In this document: piece after piece, positions 17,912-27,287 of the stretch
How positions within the stretch are numbered: position 1 is the first letter of the stretch
Layout: the number at the start of each line of letters is the position of its first letter
Origin: Microbulbifer elongatus
GTDB lineage: Bacteria; Pseudomonadota; Gammaproteobacteria; Pseudomonadales; Cellvibrionaceae
Length of the DNA stretch: 64,000 bases
Direction of reading: 5' to 3'
Assembly: GCF_021165935.1 (NCBI RefSeq)
Contig: NZ_CP088953.1
Coordinates: 3,271,501 to 3,335,500, forward strand
The notes under the pieces: model-generated
What the model saw: only the letters and a program-made list of their open reading frames with translations
The model's database searches: none
Told to the model about the DNA's origin: nothing
Program-made: the position numbers and the translations under genes

Positions 17912-18021
17912 ATATTTCGTGTCTCGTGTCGGGATATTCCACCGTTCGGGAAAAACTGAACTAAGGTTTTATATATCCCTGTTGACTGGCAGTCGCTGTT
18001 CCGCAATCCGGAGACTCCACC

Positions 18022-19251
18022 ATGACAAAATTCGGTGTTCATTCAGAAGTCGGCAAATTACATACCGTAATGGTTTGCCGCCCCGGCCTGGCCCACCAGC
18101 GGCTGACCCCGGGCAACTGTCACGACCTGCTGTTTGACGATGTAATCTGGGTGCACGAGGCGCAGAAAGACCACTACGATTTTGTGCTGAAAATGCAGGA
18201 ACGGGGCACCGAGGTACTGGAGCTGCACGATATGCTCGCCCAGACCATGGACGTGCCCGACGGGCGCAAATTTGTGCTTGATCGACGGGTCACCGCAAAC
18301 AGTGTCGGTCCCTATACCGCCGAACTGATCCGTCCCTGGCTCAACGAAATGTCCAGCAAGCAACTGGCGGAGCACCTGATCGGCGGCATCGCCATTTCGG
18401 AACTGCCGGAAAATCAGGACAAGAAGCGGATGATCGACGCCTTCGGGGCGGAAGAGTTTATCCTGCCTCCGGTGCCCAACTCCCTGTTCCAGCGCGACCC
18501 CTCCTGCTGGATTTATAACGGGGTCACGGTCAACCCCATGTACTGGCCCGCGCGCAAGCCGGAAACCCTGTTGCAGCGGGCGGTCTATAAATTTCATCCG
18601 CGCTTTGCCGGCGCTGACTTCAAGATCTGGTGGGGGGATTCCGACACCGACTTTACCGGTGCCTCCATGGAGGGCGGCGATGTCATGCCCATTGGCCAGG
18701 GCATTGTGCTGATTGGCATGGGGGAGCGCACCACCCGGCAGGCCGTACTGCAGACCGCGCAGGCGCTGTTTGCCGCTGGTGCCGCGGACCGGGTGATCGC
18801 CTGCCAGATGCCCAAAAGCCGCGCCGCCATGCACCTGGATACCGTGTTCAGTTTTCTCGACCGCGACGCGGTAACCGTGTTCCGGGAAGTTGTCGATCAG
18901 ATCCGCTGTTACAGCATTCACCGCGGCGACAAAAAGGGGCACTACGAAGTGCGCACCGAAGAAGCGTCGCTGCTCGAGGTGGTGAGCAAGGCCCTCGGTA
19001 TCAAAAAACTGCGAGTGGTGGAGACCGGGGGCAATGTCTACGCCGCCGAGCGGGAACAGTGGGACGACGGCAACAACGTGGTCGCCCTGGAACCCGGTGT
19101 TGTGATCGCCTACGACCGCAATGTCTATACCAATACCCTGCTGCGCAAGGCCGGCATTGAAGTGATCACCATTCGCGGATCGGAGCTCGGCCGCGGTCGC
19201 GGCGGCGGCCACTGCATGACCTGCCCGATTGCCCGGGACCCTGCCGACTGA
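18022..19251 (+). CDS. arcA: Arginine deiminase
   Basis: ArcA hydrolyses arginine to citrulline and ammonia, the first step of the ADI pathway. The 409-residue length is normal. Motifs: [19 protein letters not shown] at the start, [13 protein letters not shown] (substrate-binding Phe-Gln-Arg-Asp region), [26 protein letters not shown] (catalytic His/Asp region), and the C-terminal [18 protein letters not shown] with the nucleophilic Cys. An ATG with GGAGAC upstream starts it. arcB follows after 68 bases. Confidence 0.97.
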   Translation: MTKFGVHSEVGKLHTVMVCRPGLAHQRLTPGNCHDLLFDDVIWVHEAQKDHYDFVLKMQERGTEVLELHDMLAQTMDVPDGRKFVLDRRVTANSVGPYTAELIRPWLNEMSSKQLAEHLIGGIAISELPENQDKKRMIDAFGAEEFILPPVPNSLFQRDPSCWIYNGVTVNPMYWPARKPETLLQRAVYKFHPRFAGADFKIWWGDSDTDFTGASMEGGDVMPIGQGIVLIGMGERTTRQAVLQTAQALFAAGAADRVIACQMPKSRAAMHLDTVFSFLDRDAVTVFREVVDQIRCYSIHRGDKKGHYEVRTEEASLLEVVSKALGIKKLRVVETGGNVYAAEREQWDDGNNVVALEPGVVIAYDRNVYTNTLLRKAGIEVITIRGSELGRGRGGGHCMTCPIARDPAD

Positions 19252-19319
19252 TACGGCAGCGTTCTCCTCCCACAACCCCTCGTCCCTCAAGCCCCAGCGT
19301 TCCACAGGAGAGACCCGGC

Positions 19320-20324
19320 ATGAGTTTCAATTTACGCAATCGCTCCCTGCTCACCGTTCAGGATTTCACCCAGCGGGAATTCAAATTTCTGCTGGATCTG
19401 GCACGTGACCTCAAGCGCGCCAAATACGCCCGCACCGAACAGAAGCACCTGGAGGGCAAAGCGGTCTGCCTGATTTTCGAGAAAACCTCCACCCGCACCC
19501 GCTGCGCCTTCGAAGTGGCCTGCAGTGATCAGGGCGCGACCGTCACCTACCTCGATCCTGCGGGCTCGCAGATCGGCCACAAGGAGTCCTTCAAGGACAC
19601 CGCCCGGGTTCTCGGCCGGATGTTCGACGCCATCGAGTATCGCGGCTCCGCACAAACCGGTGTGGAAACCCTGGCCAAATACGCCGGTGTCCCGGTGTAC
19701 AACGGCCTCACCGATGAATATCACCCCACCCAGATGCTCGCCGATGTGATGACCATGCGAGAGCACTGTGACAAACCGGTGCATCAGATCAAATACGCTT
19801 ATGTGGGCGACACCCGCTCCAACATGGGCCATTCGCTGATGCTGGTGGGTTGTCTGATGGGAATGGATGTACGCATCTGTGGCCCGAAATCCCTGTGGCC
19901 AGATCAGAGCTATCGCAACATTGCCGAAGAGCTGGCAGAAAAGTACGGAGCCAAACTCACGATTACCGAAGACGCGAAAGCCGCGGTGCAAGACGTGGAC
20001 TTCATCCACACCGATGTCTGGGTCTCCATGGGCGAGGCGAAAGAAGTCTGGAAGGAACGCATCAAATTGCTGATGCCCTACCAGGTCAACCGGGAACTGA
20101 TGTCGGCGAGCGGCAACCCGCATGTCCGCTTCATGCACTGCCTGCCCGCCTTCCACGATACTGAAACCACCGTGGGAAAACAGATTGCCGAAGAGCACGG
20201 TATCGACAACGGCCTTGAAGTCACCAACGATGTATTCGAGTCCGAAGCCAACGTGGCCTTTGAACAGGCTGAAAACCGCATGCACACCATCAAGGCGTTG
20301 ATGGTGGCGACTCTGGGAGACTGA
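19320..20324 (+). CDS. arcB: Ornithine carbamoyltransferase, catabolic
   Basis: This enzyme phosphorolyses citrulline to ornithine and carbamoyl phosphate when acting in the ADI pathway. The 334-residue protein shows the carbamoyl-phosphate loop [12 protein letters not shown], the HPTQMLAD motif, DVWVSMGE, and the ornithine loop HCLPAFHD. Sequence alone does not separate anabolic from catabolic forms; the position between arcA and arcC makes the catabolic role likely. RBS AGGAGAG upstream, and arcC begins 4 bases after the stop. Confidence 0.96.
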   Translation: MSFNLRNRSLLTVQDFTQREFKFLLDLARDLKRAKYARTEQKHLEGKAVCLIFEKTSTRTRCAFEVACSDQGATVTYLDPAGSQIGHKESFKDTARVLGRMFDAIEYRGSAQTGVETLAKYAGVPVYNGLTDEYHPTQMLADVMTMREHCDKPVHQIKYAYVGDTRSNMGHSLMLVGCLMGMDVRICGPKSLWPDQSYRNIAEELAEKYGAKLTITEDAKAAVQDVDFIHTDVWVSMGEAKEVWKERIKLLMPYQVNRELMSASGNPHVRFMHCLPAFHDTETTVGKQIAEEHGIDNGLEVTNDVFESEANVAFEQAENRMHTIKALMVATLGD

Positions 20325-20328
20325 TGCC

Positions 20329-21270
20329 ATGCGTGTTGTAGTGGCTCTGGGCGGCAACGCCCTGCTCAAACGTGGCGAACCCATGACCGCCGAAGTGCAG
20401 CGTGCCAATGTGCACCTTGCCGCCCAGGCACTGGCCCCCATCGCCCGCGAACACCAACTGGTGATCAGCCACGGCAATGGTCCGCAGGTGGGCCTGCTGG
20501 CATTGCAGGGCGCCGCCTACAAACCGGACGAGGCCTACCCACTCGACGTGCTGGGTGCGGAAACCGAGGGCGGCATCGGCTATATGATTGAGCAGGAGCT
20601 GGGCAACCTGCTGCCGCAGGACGTCCCCTTCGCCACCCTGCTCACCATGGTGGAAGTGGACCCGCAAGACCCCGGCTTCGAGAACCCCACCAAATTTGTC
20701 GGGCCCGTCTACGACAGACAGGAAGCCGATCAGCTGCAGGCAGACAAAGGTTGGGTGTTCAAACAGGACGGGGACAAATGGCGCCGCGTGGTGCCGTCTC
20801 CCCTGCCCAAGCGCATTTTCGAAATACGACCGGTCAAATGGCTGCTGGAGCGGGATACCATCGTAATCTGCGCCGGGGGCGGCGGCATTCCCACCATGTA
20901 TGAAACCCGGGGAACAGAACGCAAGCTGGTGGGGGTGGAAGCGGTCATCGACAAGGATTTCTGCTCCGAACTGCTGGCCCGGGAGCTGGACGCAGACCTG
21001 TTCGTCATGCTGACCGACGCCCCCGCGGTTTACCTGGATTGGGGCGAGGCCACCCAGCGGGAAATCCGCCGCGCCACACCGGCATCCCTTGCCGATATTC
21101 CCTTCGCAGCGGGCTCCATGGGACCGAAGGTCAAGGCCGCGTGTCAGTTTGCCGAGAACACCGGCAAGCGCGCCGCCATCGGCGCGCTGGGGGACCTGCA
21201 ACACATCATCGCCGGAAAAGCGGGCACCACCATCTCCGTCGAGGGCGATGGCATGCAGTGCGAGAATTGA
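20329..21270 (+). CDS. arcC: Carbamate kinase
   Basis: ArcC transfers the phosphate of carbamoyl phosphate to ADP, the energy-yielding step of the ADI route. The 313-residue amino acid kinase-fold protein has [70 protein letters not shown], and the late [15 protein letters not shown]. These cover the phosphate-binding and nucleotide loops of the family. It closes the arc cluster. Confidence 0.97.
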   Translation: MRVVVALGGNALLKRGEPMTAEVQRANVHLAAQALAPIAREHQLVISHGNGPQVGLLALQGAAYKPDEAYPLDVLGAETEGGIGYMIEQELGNLLPQDVPFATLLTMVEVDPQDPGFENPTKFVGPVYDRQEADQLQADKGWVFKQDGDKWRRVVPSPLPKRIFEIRPVKWLLERDTIVICAGGGGIPTMYETRGTERKLVGVEAVIDKDFCSELLARELDADLFVMLTDAPAVYLDWGEATQREIRRATPASLADIPFAAGSMGPKVKAACQFAENTGKRAAIGALGDLQHIIAGKAGTTISVEGDGMQCEN

Positions 21271-21403
21271 ATCGATTCTCGACACATAAATCCTCAAACT
21301 GGCCAATCCGGAGATGAATCCGCTGCCCGGATTTGCCCCTCGCCGCCCCCTGAAATTCCCCGGTGTCTTCGTGCGACACTGGTCATAAATCGGCCAGAAA
21401 TTT

Positions 21404-21411
21404 GCTATAAT
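21404..21411 (+). promoter_or_regulatory. Extended -10 promoter element
   Basis: GCTATAAT preceded by T gives TGCTATAAT, a perfect extended -10. A -35 is only weakly matched (TGGTCA near 21380). Transcription would begin near 21418 and read through the hairpin at 21422-21496 into the cyclase gene at 21553. Confidence 0.55.
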
Positions 21412-21421
21412 TTCCCGGTTT

Positions 21422-21496
21422 GGGGCAGCGACCACCGCGTTCTGCCTGCTGCCTTCCGGTCACGCCAGACAACACGGACAGGTTCAGAGGCTCCCC
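21422..21496 (-). ncRNA. Structured RNA candidate, 4.5S (SRP)-like hairpin
   Basis: Read on the minus strand, about 75 nt fold into one long interrupted hairpin. Ends GGGG/CCCC, then GC/GC, ACC/GGU, CCGUGU/ACGCGG and UCUG/CAGA close on a CC-GGAA-GG tetraloop followed by CAGCAG. The GGAA loop with AGCA on the 3' side is what bacterial SRP RNA has, but the matching CAGG on the 5' side is absent (GCGUGA instead), so the identity is open. On the plus strand a strong -10 lies just ahead, and there the same pairing could be a leader of the cyclase gene. Strand and identity are both uncertain. Confidence 0.4.
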
Positions 21497-21552
21497 GGTA
21501 CACATAACGAATAATCCTGAGCGCATTTCATGCGTCCCCTGACCGGCTATCT

Positions 21553-23076
21553 ATGACCACCGAAAACAGATCGACAATGAAGCGCGTGATTGCCGGTCTA
21601 CGAGTGCGCCTGGCGCGTCTGCGGCCCCGTCACGTCCCCATCGCATTCAAGCTGGCACTGGTCATGACATTATTGCTGGTGCTGGGCATGACAACCCTCG
21701 GCCTGCTGATCAGCGACAAACAGAATCACCTGATTCGCACCCAGTTGCATGATTTTGGCAACGCCATGGCGGCCCAGCTGGCGAGTCAGGCCAGCGAACC
21801 CATTCTTTCGGAGAACAGTCTCAGCCTGAGCCTGCTCACTGCCAATCTGGGCGAGGAAGCGAAAGTGCTCGGCGCCAGTATTTACGCCCACAGCGGTGAA
21901 CTGCTGTCCGCCTCCGGTATTCAACCCGCGCTTGCGTCCTCCGCACTGGCCTCCCCCAAAGGCGGTGCGCACCCGTGGTTTTACCGCGACCCGGCCGCAG
22001 CTCCCGAGCGGGTCATCAGCTTTGTAGCACCGGCCATGTATCAGGATGTGCGGGTTGGCTCGGTGGTGGTCACGCTGTCGGCCTCGCTGATGGATCGTGC
22101 CGCCAGCGAGGCCCGCACCGCGGTGATCTTCGCCACCCTGGCCATGATCCTGCTGGCCTCTCTTCTGGCCTACTGGTTGAGCCGCCGCCTGTCGCTGCCG
22201 ATTCATCGCCTGATGGAGGCCACCGAGGCCATCGGCCGCGGCGACCTGGCAACCCGAATTCACCAACAGCGCAACGACGAAATTGGTTACCTGTTCGAAG
22301 GCTTCAACAATATGGCCGCCGGGCTGCTGAAAAAGTCTCAGGTTGAGCAGGTATTTTCCCGCTACGTATCGAAAAGTGTTGCAGACAAGGTGCTCGCCAA
22401 CCTGGATGAAGTGCGGCTGGTGGATCGCCCCATCGAAGCCACGGTCCTGTTTGCGGATATCACCGGCTTTACCGCCATGTCGGAAGAGCTGGAGCCCTGC
22501 CAGGTATCTGAACTGCTCAACGAGTACTTCTCCTATATTTCCCGCGCCTGCGCACTCTATGGCGGTGTCGTCGACAAATTTATTGGCGACTGCGCAATGC
22601 TGGTATTCGGGGTGCTGGAAGATGATACCGACCACGCCTTCAACGCGGTGAGTTGTGGCGTTCTGATTCAGCAGATGGCGGCGCGGCTGAACCAGCAGCG
22701 ACGTGCCGAAGGGCGCCCGGAAGTACATTTCCGTATCGGTATCAACTGTGGAGCCATGCTGGCGGGGAACCTTGGCTCGGATGAGCGCATGGAATATACC
22801 GTGGTCGGCGACGCCGTCAATCTTGCCTCCCGCCTGTGTTGTGAGGCAGCGCCGGACCAGATCATTATTCGGGAGCAACTCTTCAATATGTTGCAACCAC
22901 GCATCGTTGCCCGCAGAGAGCAGGCTCTCTCAATACGCGGAAAATCTCTTCCGGTACAGGCCTATTCTGTACGCGATATCCGCACTGACGCCCGCAAGAC
23001 GCTGGAAAGCAACCTGCAACAGATACTGCAACATCACACGCAATCACCAGTGCGGAGAGCTGTCGATCATGCCTGA
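21553..23076 (+). CDS. Membrane adenylate/guanylate cyclase with HAMP domain
   Basis: A 507-residue class III nucleotide cyclase. Order: a basic cytosolic start, transmembrane helix 1 (about 36-58, ALVMTLLLVLGMTTLGLLI), a periplasmic sensor region (about 60-190), transmembrane helix 2 (ATLAMILLASLLAYWLS), a HAMP linker (RRLSLPIHRLMEATEAIGRGDLA onward), and the catalytic domain from about 290. The latter has TVLFADITGFTAMSEEL (first metal Asp), VVDKFIGDCAMLVFG (second metal Asp), FRIGINCG and YTVVGDAVNLASRL. It probably makes cAMP; base choice is not decided. The stop overlaps the lipoprotein start by eight bases. Confidence 0.92.
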   Translation: MTTENRSTMKRVIAGLRVRLARLRPRHVPIAFKLALVMTLLLVLGMTTLGLLISDKQNHLIRTQLHDFGNAMAAQLASQASEPILSENSLSLSLLTANLGEEAKVLGASIYAHSGELLSASGIQPALASSALASPKGGAHPWFYRDPAAAPERVISFVAPAMYQDVRVGSVVVTLSASLMDRAASEARTAVIFATLAMILLASLLAYWLSRRLSLPIHRLMEATEAIGRGDLATRIHQQRNDEIGYLFEGFNNMAAGLLKKSQVEQVFSRYVSKSVADKVLANLDEVRLVDRPIEATVLFADITGFTAMSEELEPCQVSELLNEYFSYISRACALYGGVVDKFIGDCAMLVFGVLEDDTDHAFNAVSCGVLIQQMAARLNQQRRAEGRPEVHFRIGINCGAMLAGNLGSDERMEYTVVGDAVNLASRLCCEAAPDQIIIREQLFNMLQPRIVARREQALSIRGKSLPVQAYSVRDIRTDARKTLESNLQQILQHHTQSPVRRAVDHA

Positions 23077-24178
23077 TCGCCGGCACGCGCCCGCGTGGTA
23101 CCTGACAGGCCTGTTGCTGCTACCGCTCCTGCCGGGCTGCAGCCTGCTGCCCGTTGCCTCACCGTCACTACCGGGTTTTTCGCATCAGCAAGTCGCACAG
23201 GTTCGCCAGCAGTCTGCAGCTTTGAAACAGCTGCAGATGCAACCTCACCCCTCCCCCGCACAACAGCAGCAGACCACCGGGCTCGACGAAGCTTTGAAGG
23301 CGTTTGCACGGGACGCCGTGCATACGGCGACAGAACTGGAGGCGCAGAATGATTGGCACAGTGCCAGCGAGCTACTCAAAGGCGCACTCGACCTGCTGCC
23401 AGACAGCCCTACGCTCAACAGTGCCCTGCAGCAACTGCAGACCCGTCGTCACCTGCATGAAGACCGGGTGCGTATGGAGCTGGCAATTCACCGCGGAGAG
23501 CAACTATTAAAAGACGCGCATGCTTACCAGCGCCTGGAGCAGTTGCAGGGGCCAGGCGTCATGAGCTGGCTGGAGCTAAAAAACTTTCACCGCAAACGCA
23601 ACGCATCCGCAAAGTCGCTACTGGAATACGCTCAGCGGGCATTGCAGCGAGAACAACGCACCGACGACCAGCTGGCCCGGCGCGCACTGACCGTGGCCCA
23701 GGGCCTTCTGGGGAGCGACTTGCAGCTGGCTGAGAACACGGCGTTACGAGATGCGATCCAGCGGCATCTGAACAGCGTGGAAACGCGGCTGCGACCGGCG
23801 CAGCCGCGCCGCGCAAAACCACCGCGCAAAAAAATGGACCCGCTACCCATTGCGGAATTGCAGCAGGCGCTGGCCCGTGGCGACCTGATCCGTGCACAGC
23901 AGCATTTAAACCAGTTCCAGAAAAAAGCACCGCGACACCCACAACTGACACCGCTGCAGGCGCAGTTCAACGCCCAGAAAAGTGCCCGCGTAGCGTCTGC
24001 GCTGAAAACCGGCAACGAACTGTACAGCCAGGGCGAAATTGAGCAGGCATTGGCGGTATGGCGCAAGGCACAAACCCTCGTCCCGGAAAATGTCGAACTG
24101 CGAGCCAATATCGCCCGGGCCGAGAAGCTACTGGAGAACCTGCGGGCGCTGTCCGCGCCGTTTGGGCACAAACGCTAA
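23069..24178 (+). CDS. TPR-like helical lipoprotein coupled to the cyclase
   Basis: A 369-residue lipoprotein: signal peptide with lipobox LLPGC (Cys about 25), then Gln/Leu/Ala-rich helices. Paired helices such as EAQNDWHSASELLKGALDLLPDSP and ELYSQGEIEQALAVWRKAQ look like degenerate TPRs. A basic Pro/Arg/Lys linker lies near residue 250 (RLRPAQPRRAKPPRKK). The start at ATG 23069 overlaps the cyclase stop, so the two are co-translated and may work together, for example in sensing envelope state. I know no named family. The last 69 bases recur in diverged form at 30606-30674. Confidence 0.85.
   Translation: MPDRRHAPAWYLTGLLLLPLLPGCSLLPVASPSLPGFSHQQVAQVRQQSAALKQLQMQPHPSPAQQQQTTGLDEALKAFARDAVHTATELEAQNDWHSASELLKGALDLLPDSPTLNSALQQLQTRRHLHEDRVRMELAIHRGEQLLKDAHAYQRLEQLQGPGVMSWLELKNFHRKRNASAKSLLEYAQRALQREQRTDDQLARRALTVAQGLLGSDLQLAENTALRDAIQRHLNSVETRLRPAQPRRAKPPRKKMDPLPIAELQQALARGDLIRAQQHLNQFQKKAPRHPQLTPLQAQFNAQKSARVASALKTGNELYSQGEIEQALAVWRKAQTLVPENVELRANIARAEKLLENLRALSAPFGHKR
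24110..24178 (+). repeat. Left copy of a diverged direct repeat (lipoprotein 3' end)
   Basis: The final 22 codons plus stop of the lipoprotein gene. At 30606-30674 a matching stretch of the same length encodes a peptide identical at 18 of 22 positions, ending with its own TAA. The two copies bracket the mesXD/marR block. Confidence 0.75.
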
Positions 24179-24259
24179 GCCGCACCAACCTCCCTCGCGC
24201 ACAACCTTCCCGACGTTTACGACCATCACCCGGCACGACCGCCGTACCTTAAACCCCGC

Positions 24260-24769
24260 TTACGCCGGGACATTGGCCGCGAGATTGCGGTACTGTCCTC
24301 TGAAATACAGCAGCGGTTGCTCGGGGATATCGGCGGGTGACTGCAGGGCCTTCACTTCACCGATAACAATGACATGGTCGCCGGCGGCGTGTTCGGCGTG
24401 TATTTCGCAATCGAGCCAATGCAGGCAACCCGCAATCACCGGGTTACCCAGGGACGATCGCTGCCAGTCGATTCCATGCCATTTATCTGCCCCCTGCCGG
24501 GCAAATTGATTGGACACGGACACCTGCGCGCCAGAAAGTATATTCACCGCAAAGCGCCCTGCCCTGCGGATCTTGGGATAGCTGTATGAGTTTGCCATCA
24601 CGCTGAAGGAAACCAGTGGTGGGTGCATCGATACGCTATAGAATGACTGACAGGTGAACCCTACAGGCTCCTCACCAGCCTGCGACGTAATCACGGTGAT
24701 TCCGGAGGCATAGTGACCGAGGGCCTGACGAAAGTGCAGCGGCTCGATGGCCGTCTTGGATAGTGACAT
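24260..24769 (-). CDS. Flavin reductase family protein
   Basis: A 169-residue FMN-binding split-barrel reductase (HpaC/PheA2 type) that would supply reduced flavin to a partner. Motifs: FRQALGHYASGITVITSQ, PVGFTCQSFYSVSMHPPLVSFSV, FAVNILSGAQ, and a late GDHVIVIGEV. Start chosen at ATG 24769 after AGGACGG; an upstream TTG is less likely. It is third after mesX and mesD on the same strand, 101 bases beyond the mesD stop. That context suggests it feeds reduced flavin to the oxygen-dependent methionine synthase pair, which is inference. Confidence 0.88.
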   Translation of the reverse strand: MSLSKTAIEPLHFRQALGHYASGITVITSQAGEEPVGFTCQSFYSVSMHPPLVSFSVMANSYSYPKIRRAGRFAVNILSGAQVSVSNQFARQGADKWHGIDWQRSSLGNPVIAGCLHWLDCEIHAEHAAGDHVIVIGEVKALQSPADIPEQPLLYFRGQYRNLAANVPA

Positions 24770-24870
24770 AATCCGTCCTGAATCTGGATACAACAGTGAG
24801 CGCCGGGACAGGCTCTAGATCGGGAGCTCAGGATCGAGACCTCCAGATCGAGAGCACTGCCGGAACAGCG

Positions 24871-25899
24871 CTAGCGCGACAGCTCTCCCCGGACAATCTC
24901 GGCACCGGCACTCAATGCGTTTAACTTGCCCTTGGCAACACTACGGGACAACGGCGCCATGCCACAGTTGGTACACGGGTAAAGTTTGTCCGCATCTACA
25001 AATTGCAGGGCTTCACGCAGGGTATTGGCCACCTCTTCCGGAGTCTCGATGTCATTGGTCGCCACATCAATAGCGCCCACCATCACCTTTTTACCTCGCA
25101 CCAGCTGCAACAGTTCGATAGGCACCCGGGCGTTATGGCACTCCAGAGAAATCAGGTCGATACTGGACGTTTGCAGCTTGGGGAAGGTCTCTTCGTACTG
25201 TCGCCATTCCGAACCCAATGTCTCTTTCCAGTCCGTATTCGCTTTGATCCCGTAGCCGTAGCAAATATGCACCGCGGTCTCACAGCGAAGCCCTTCGATG
25301 GCTTTTTCCAGGGTGGCGATTCCCCAGTCGTTCACCTCGTCAAAAAACACATTGAACGCAGGCTCATCAAACTGAATGATATCGACACCCGCCGCCTCAA
25401 GCTCCCGGGCTTCCTGATTGAGAATCTTGGCAAATTCCCAGGCGAGTTTTTCGCGACTCTTATAGTGACCATCATAAAGCGTGTCAATCATCGTCATTGG
25501 GCCCGGCAGCGCCCACTTGATTGGCTTGCTTGTTTTCTGTCGCAAAAATCTGGCGTCCTCCACAAAAACCGGCTTTGGTCGGGACACTGCTCCGACAACC
25601 GTCGGTACACTGGCATCGTACCGATCGCGAATTCGCACAGTCTCACGCTTGTCAAAATCGACACCGGTAAGATGCTCAACAAACGTGGTTACAAAATGTT
25701 GCCGGGTCTGCTCGCCGTCACTGACAATATCAATACCCGCCTGTTGCTGTTCCTGCAGCGCGAGGCACAGTGCGTCCCGCTTGCCCTCCATCAACTCAGC
25801 GGTCTCCAGCTTCCAGGGGGACCAGAGTTTTTCCGGCTCGGCCAGCCATGACGGCTTGGGCAGGCTGCCCGCGGTAGAGGTCGGCAATAATTTTTGCAT
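24871..25899 (-). CDS. mesD: Core methionine synthase MesD (MetE C-terminal-like)
   Basis: A 342-residue homologue of only the catalytic half of cobalamin-independent methionine synthase, lacking the folate-binding N-terminal domain of MetE. Zinc ligands for homocysteine are visible: HICYGYG (His and Cys), ISLECHNARVP (Glu) and CTNCGMAPLSRSVAKGKL (Cys). Short MetE-like enzymes paired with a DUF1852 partner have been described as MesD, which methylates homocysteine without folate and needs oxygen and MesX. The methyl donor is not known to me. mesX lies 25 bases upstream and a flavin reductase downstream. Confidence 0.9.
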   Translation of the reverse strand: MQKLLPTSTAGSLPKPSWLAEPEKLWSPWKLETAELMEGKRDALCLALQEQQQAGIDIVSDGEQTRQHFVTTFVEHLTGVDFDKRETVRIRDRYDASVPTVVGAVSRPKPVFVEDARFLRQKTSKPIKWALPGPMTMIDTLYDGHYKSREKLAWEFAKILNQEARELEAAGVDIIQFDEPAFNVFFDEVNDWGIATLEKAIEGLRCETAVHICYGYGIKANTDWKETLGSEWRQYEETFPKLQTSSIDLISLECHNARVPIELLQLVRGKKVMVGAIDVATNDIETPEEVANTLREALQFVDADKLYPCTNCGMAPLSRSVAKGKLNALSAGAEIVRGELSR

Positions 25900-25924
25900 A
25901 GTAAAAATCTTATTTTCTGGTTGA

Positions 25925-26902
25925 TCAAACAGCGTAATTGGCTGCCCACTGATCGAGGATACGTTTATACGGTTTTATAAACCGCTCTTCGGTGAACTTC
26001 CCCTGCTTTAACGCCAATTGATTGCGCTCTTCCCGGTCGTACTGAACTTGGGTCAAAGAATAATCGGTATGCTTCAGGCTGGGCCGAAAGATTTTCCCAG
26101 CGGCTGAATTCGCGTTATATATTTCGGGCCGATAGATTTTCTGAAACGTTTCCATGGTGCTGATGGTGCTCACAAGCTCAAGGTTTGAATAATCCTCCAG
26201 CAAATCACCAGCGAAATAAAACGCCAGGGGAGCAACACTACCCGGAGGCATAAAATAACGAACCCGCAACCCCATCTTCGCGAAGTATTCATCCGTTAAT
26301 GAATACTCGTCGTTCCTGTACTCGACACCCAGCACCGGGTGCTGATTTTCTGTGCGATAGTATGTCTTACTACTTGAGACACTCAGACAGATTACCGGTG
26401 GCTTTTTAAAACTTTCTTTATAGGCATCGGAGCCCAAGAAAGACTTGAATATTTTTCCGTGAAGATCACCATAGTTTTCCGGGAGGCTGAATTCCTGTTT
26501 TCCCTTATTATGCTCCGACAGTAATACGCTGAAATCATAGTCCCGCACGTAAGACGAAAAATTATTGCCCACGATACCTTCAGTGCGTCTACCAGCTTTG
26601 CGATCGATAATATTCGTTTTCAGAATCTCTATCGTCGGAAAAGTCTCTCCATTACCTTGTACATCGATGTCCACGGAAATGATTTCGAGTACCACGGAAT
26701 AGCGATCCGCATTCGGGTTATCCCAGTGCGCCAGGGCATTGAAGCGGTTGTCAATCATTCGCAACGCGTTGCGCAGGTTCTCCTGTCGACGCTCCCCACG
26801 GGCCAGATTGGCGAAGTTGGTTGTGATACGTGAACTGTCCGATGGACGGTAGTGCTCATCGAAAGCAATACGCTTGATGGCGAAGGTAAGCTCTTTACTC
26901 AT
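25925..26902 (-). CDS. mesX: MesX (DUF1852), partner of core methionine synthase MesD
   Basis: A 325-residue DUF1852 protein, starting MSKELTFAIKRIAFDEHYRPSDSSRITTNFANLARG. The family is known as MesX, required with MesD for oxygen-dependent methionine synthesis and proposed to act as an oxygenase. No familiar cofactor motif stands out; charged clusters such as RFNALAHWDNPNADRYS and PGSVAPLAFYFAGDLLEDYS are present. The gene is clearly richer in A+T than its surroundings by eye, consistent with transfer. It is the first gene of the mesX-mesD-flavin reductase operon. Confidence 0.88.
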   Translation of the reverse strand: MSKELTFAIKRIAFDEHYRPSDSSRITTNFANLARGERRQENLRNALRMIDNRFNALAHWDNPNADRYSVVLEIISVDIDVQGNGETFPTIEILKTNIIDRKAGRRTEGIVGNNFSSYVRDYDFSVLLSEHNKGKQEFSLPENYGDLHGKIFKSFLGSDAYKESFKKPPVICLSVSSSKTYYRTENQHPVLGVEYRNDEYSLTDEYFAKMGLRVRYFMPPGSVAPLAFYFAGDLLEDYSNLELVSTISTMETFQKIYRPEIYNANSAAGKIFRPSLKHTDYSLTQVQYDREERNQLALKQGKFTEERFIKPYKRILDQWAANYAV

Positions 26903-26945
26903 AGCGGTCCGGTATCCTGAGTCCCACGATTAAGCCTGAATCAGA

Positions 26946-27009
26946 CTCCCGTACTTCAGTGTTTCACCCTGTACGGGGAGCCCTCTGGCATCCGGTTTTC
27001 CGGCCTGCC
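26946..27009 (-). promoter_or_regulatory. Two-hairpin leader upstream of mesX
   Basis: In the mesX leader (minus strand) two stable stems occur. GGCAggCCGG-AAAA-CCGGaTGCC lies at 27009-26987, followed by CTCCCCGTAC...GTACGGGAG at 26980-26946. The second ends about 44 bases before the start codon. An AT-rich stretch near 27040-27080 is a likely promoter area. I could not match it to cobalamin, SAM or SAH riboswitch cores. It may be a control RNA for methionine synthesis or just stable leader structure. Confidence 0.45.
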
Positions 27010-27254
27010 GTCAGTCGATGTGTGCATTCTACGCCGAGCCCACCTTGAGTAAAATTGAAACAAAATCACAACAACTTTAGAAAAACTCACCATCCATATG
27101 GCCTTTGACGGGAAGATGCGGGTGCAATATCGGGTTTACAGGTGGCCAGCGGGCCGGGTTTGACACCGGGATGCGGAACAGCGGTAGCGATGCGCCCATC
27201 CCGGGCCAGGAGCCAAGAGGTCAGGGGTTGTAGACATTCAACCGCTAAGATATG

Positions 27255-27269
27255 GTTGTTACTAGCAAC
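27255..27269 (+). promoter_or_regulatory. MarR operator 1 (marR promoter)
   Basis: GTTGTTACTAGCAAC, a 7-1-7 inverted repeat with one mismatch, just ahead of the marR gene. It shares the left half and centre with the perfect site at 27754-27768. Confidence 0.75.
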
Positions 27270-27287
27270 ATAGACAGTGACATTCAG

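Noticed and set aside
18058..19305. A 415-codon open frame on the minus strand opposite arcA
   Set aside because: It is antisense to a well-motifed arginine deiminase; its Gly/His/Val-rich composition is the mirror of GC-rich codons, with no domain or ribosome site.
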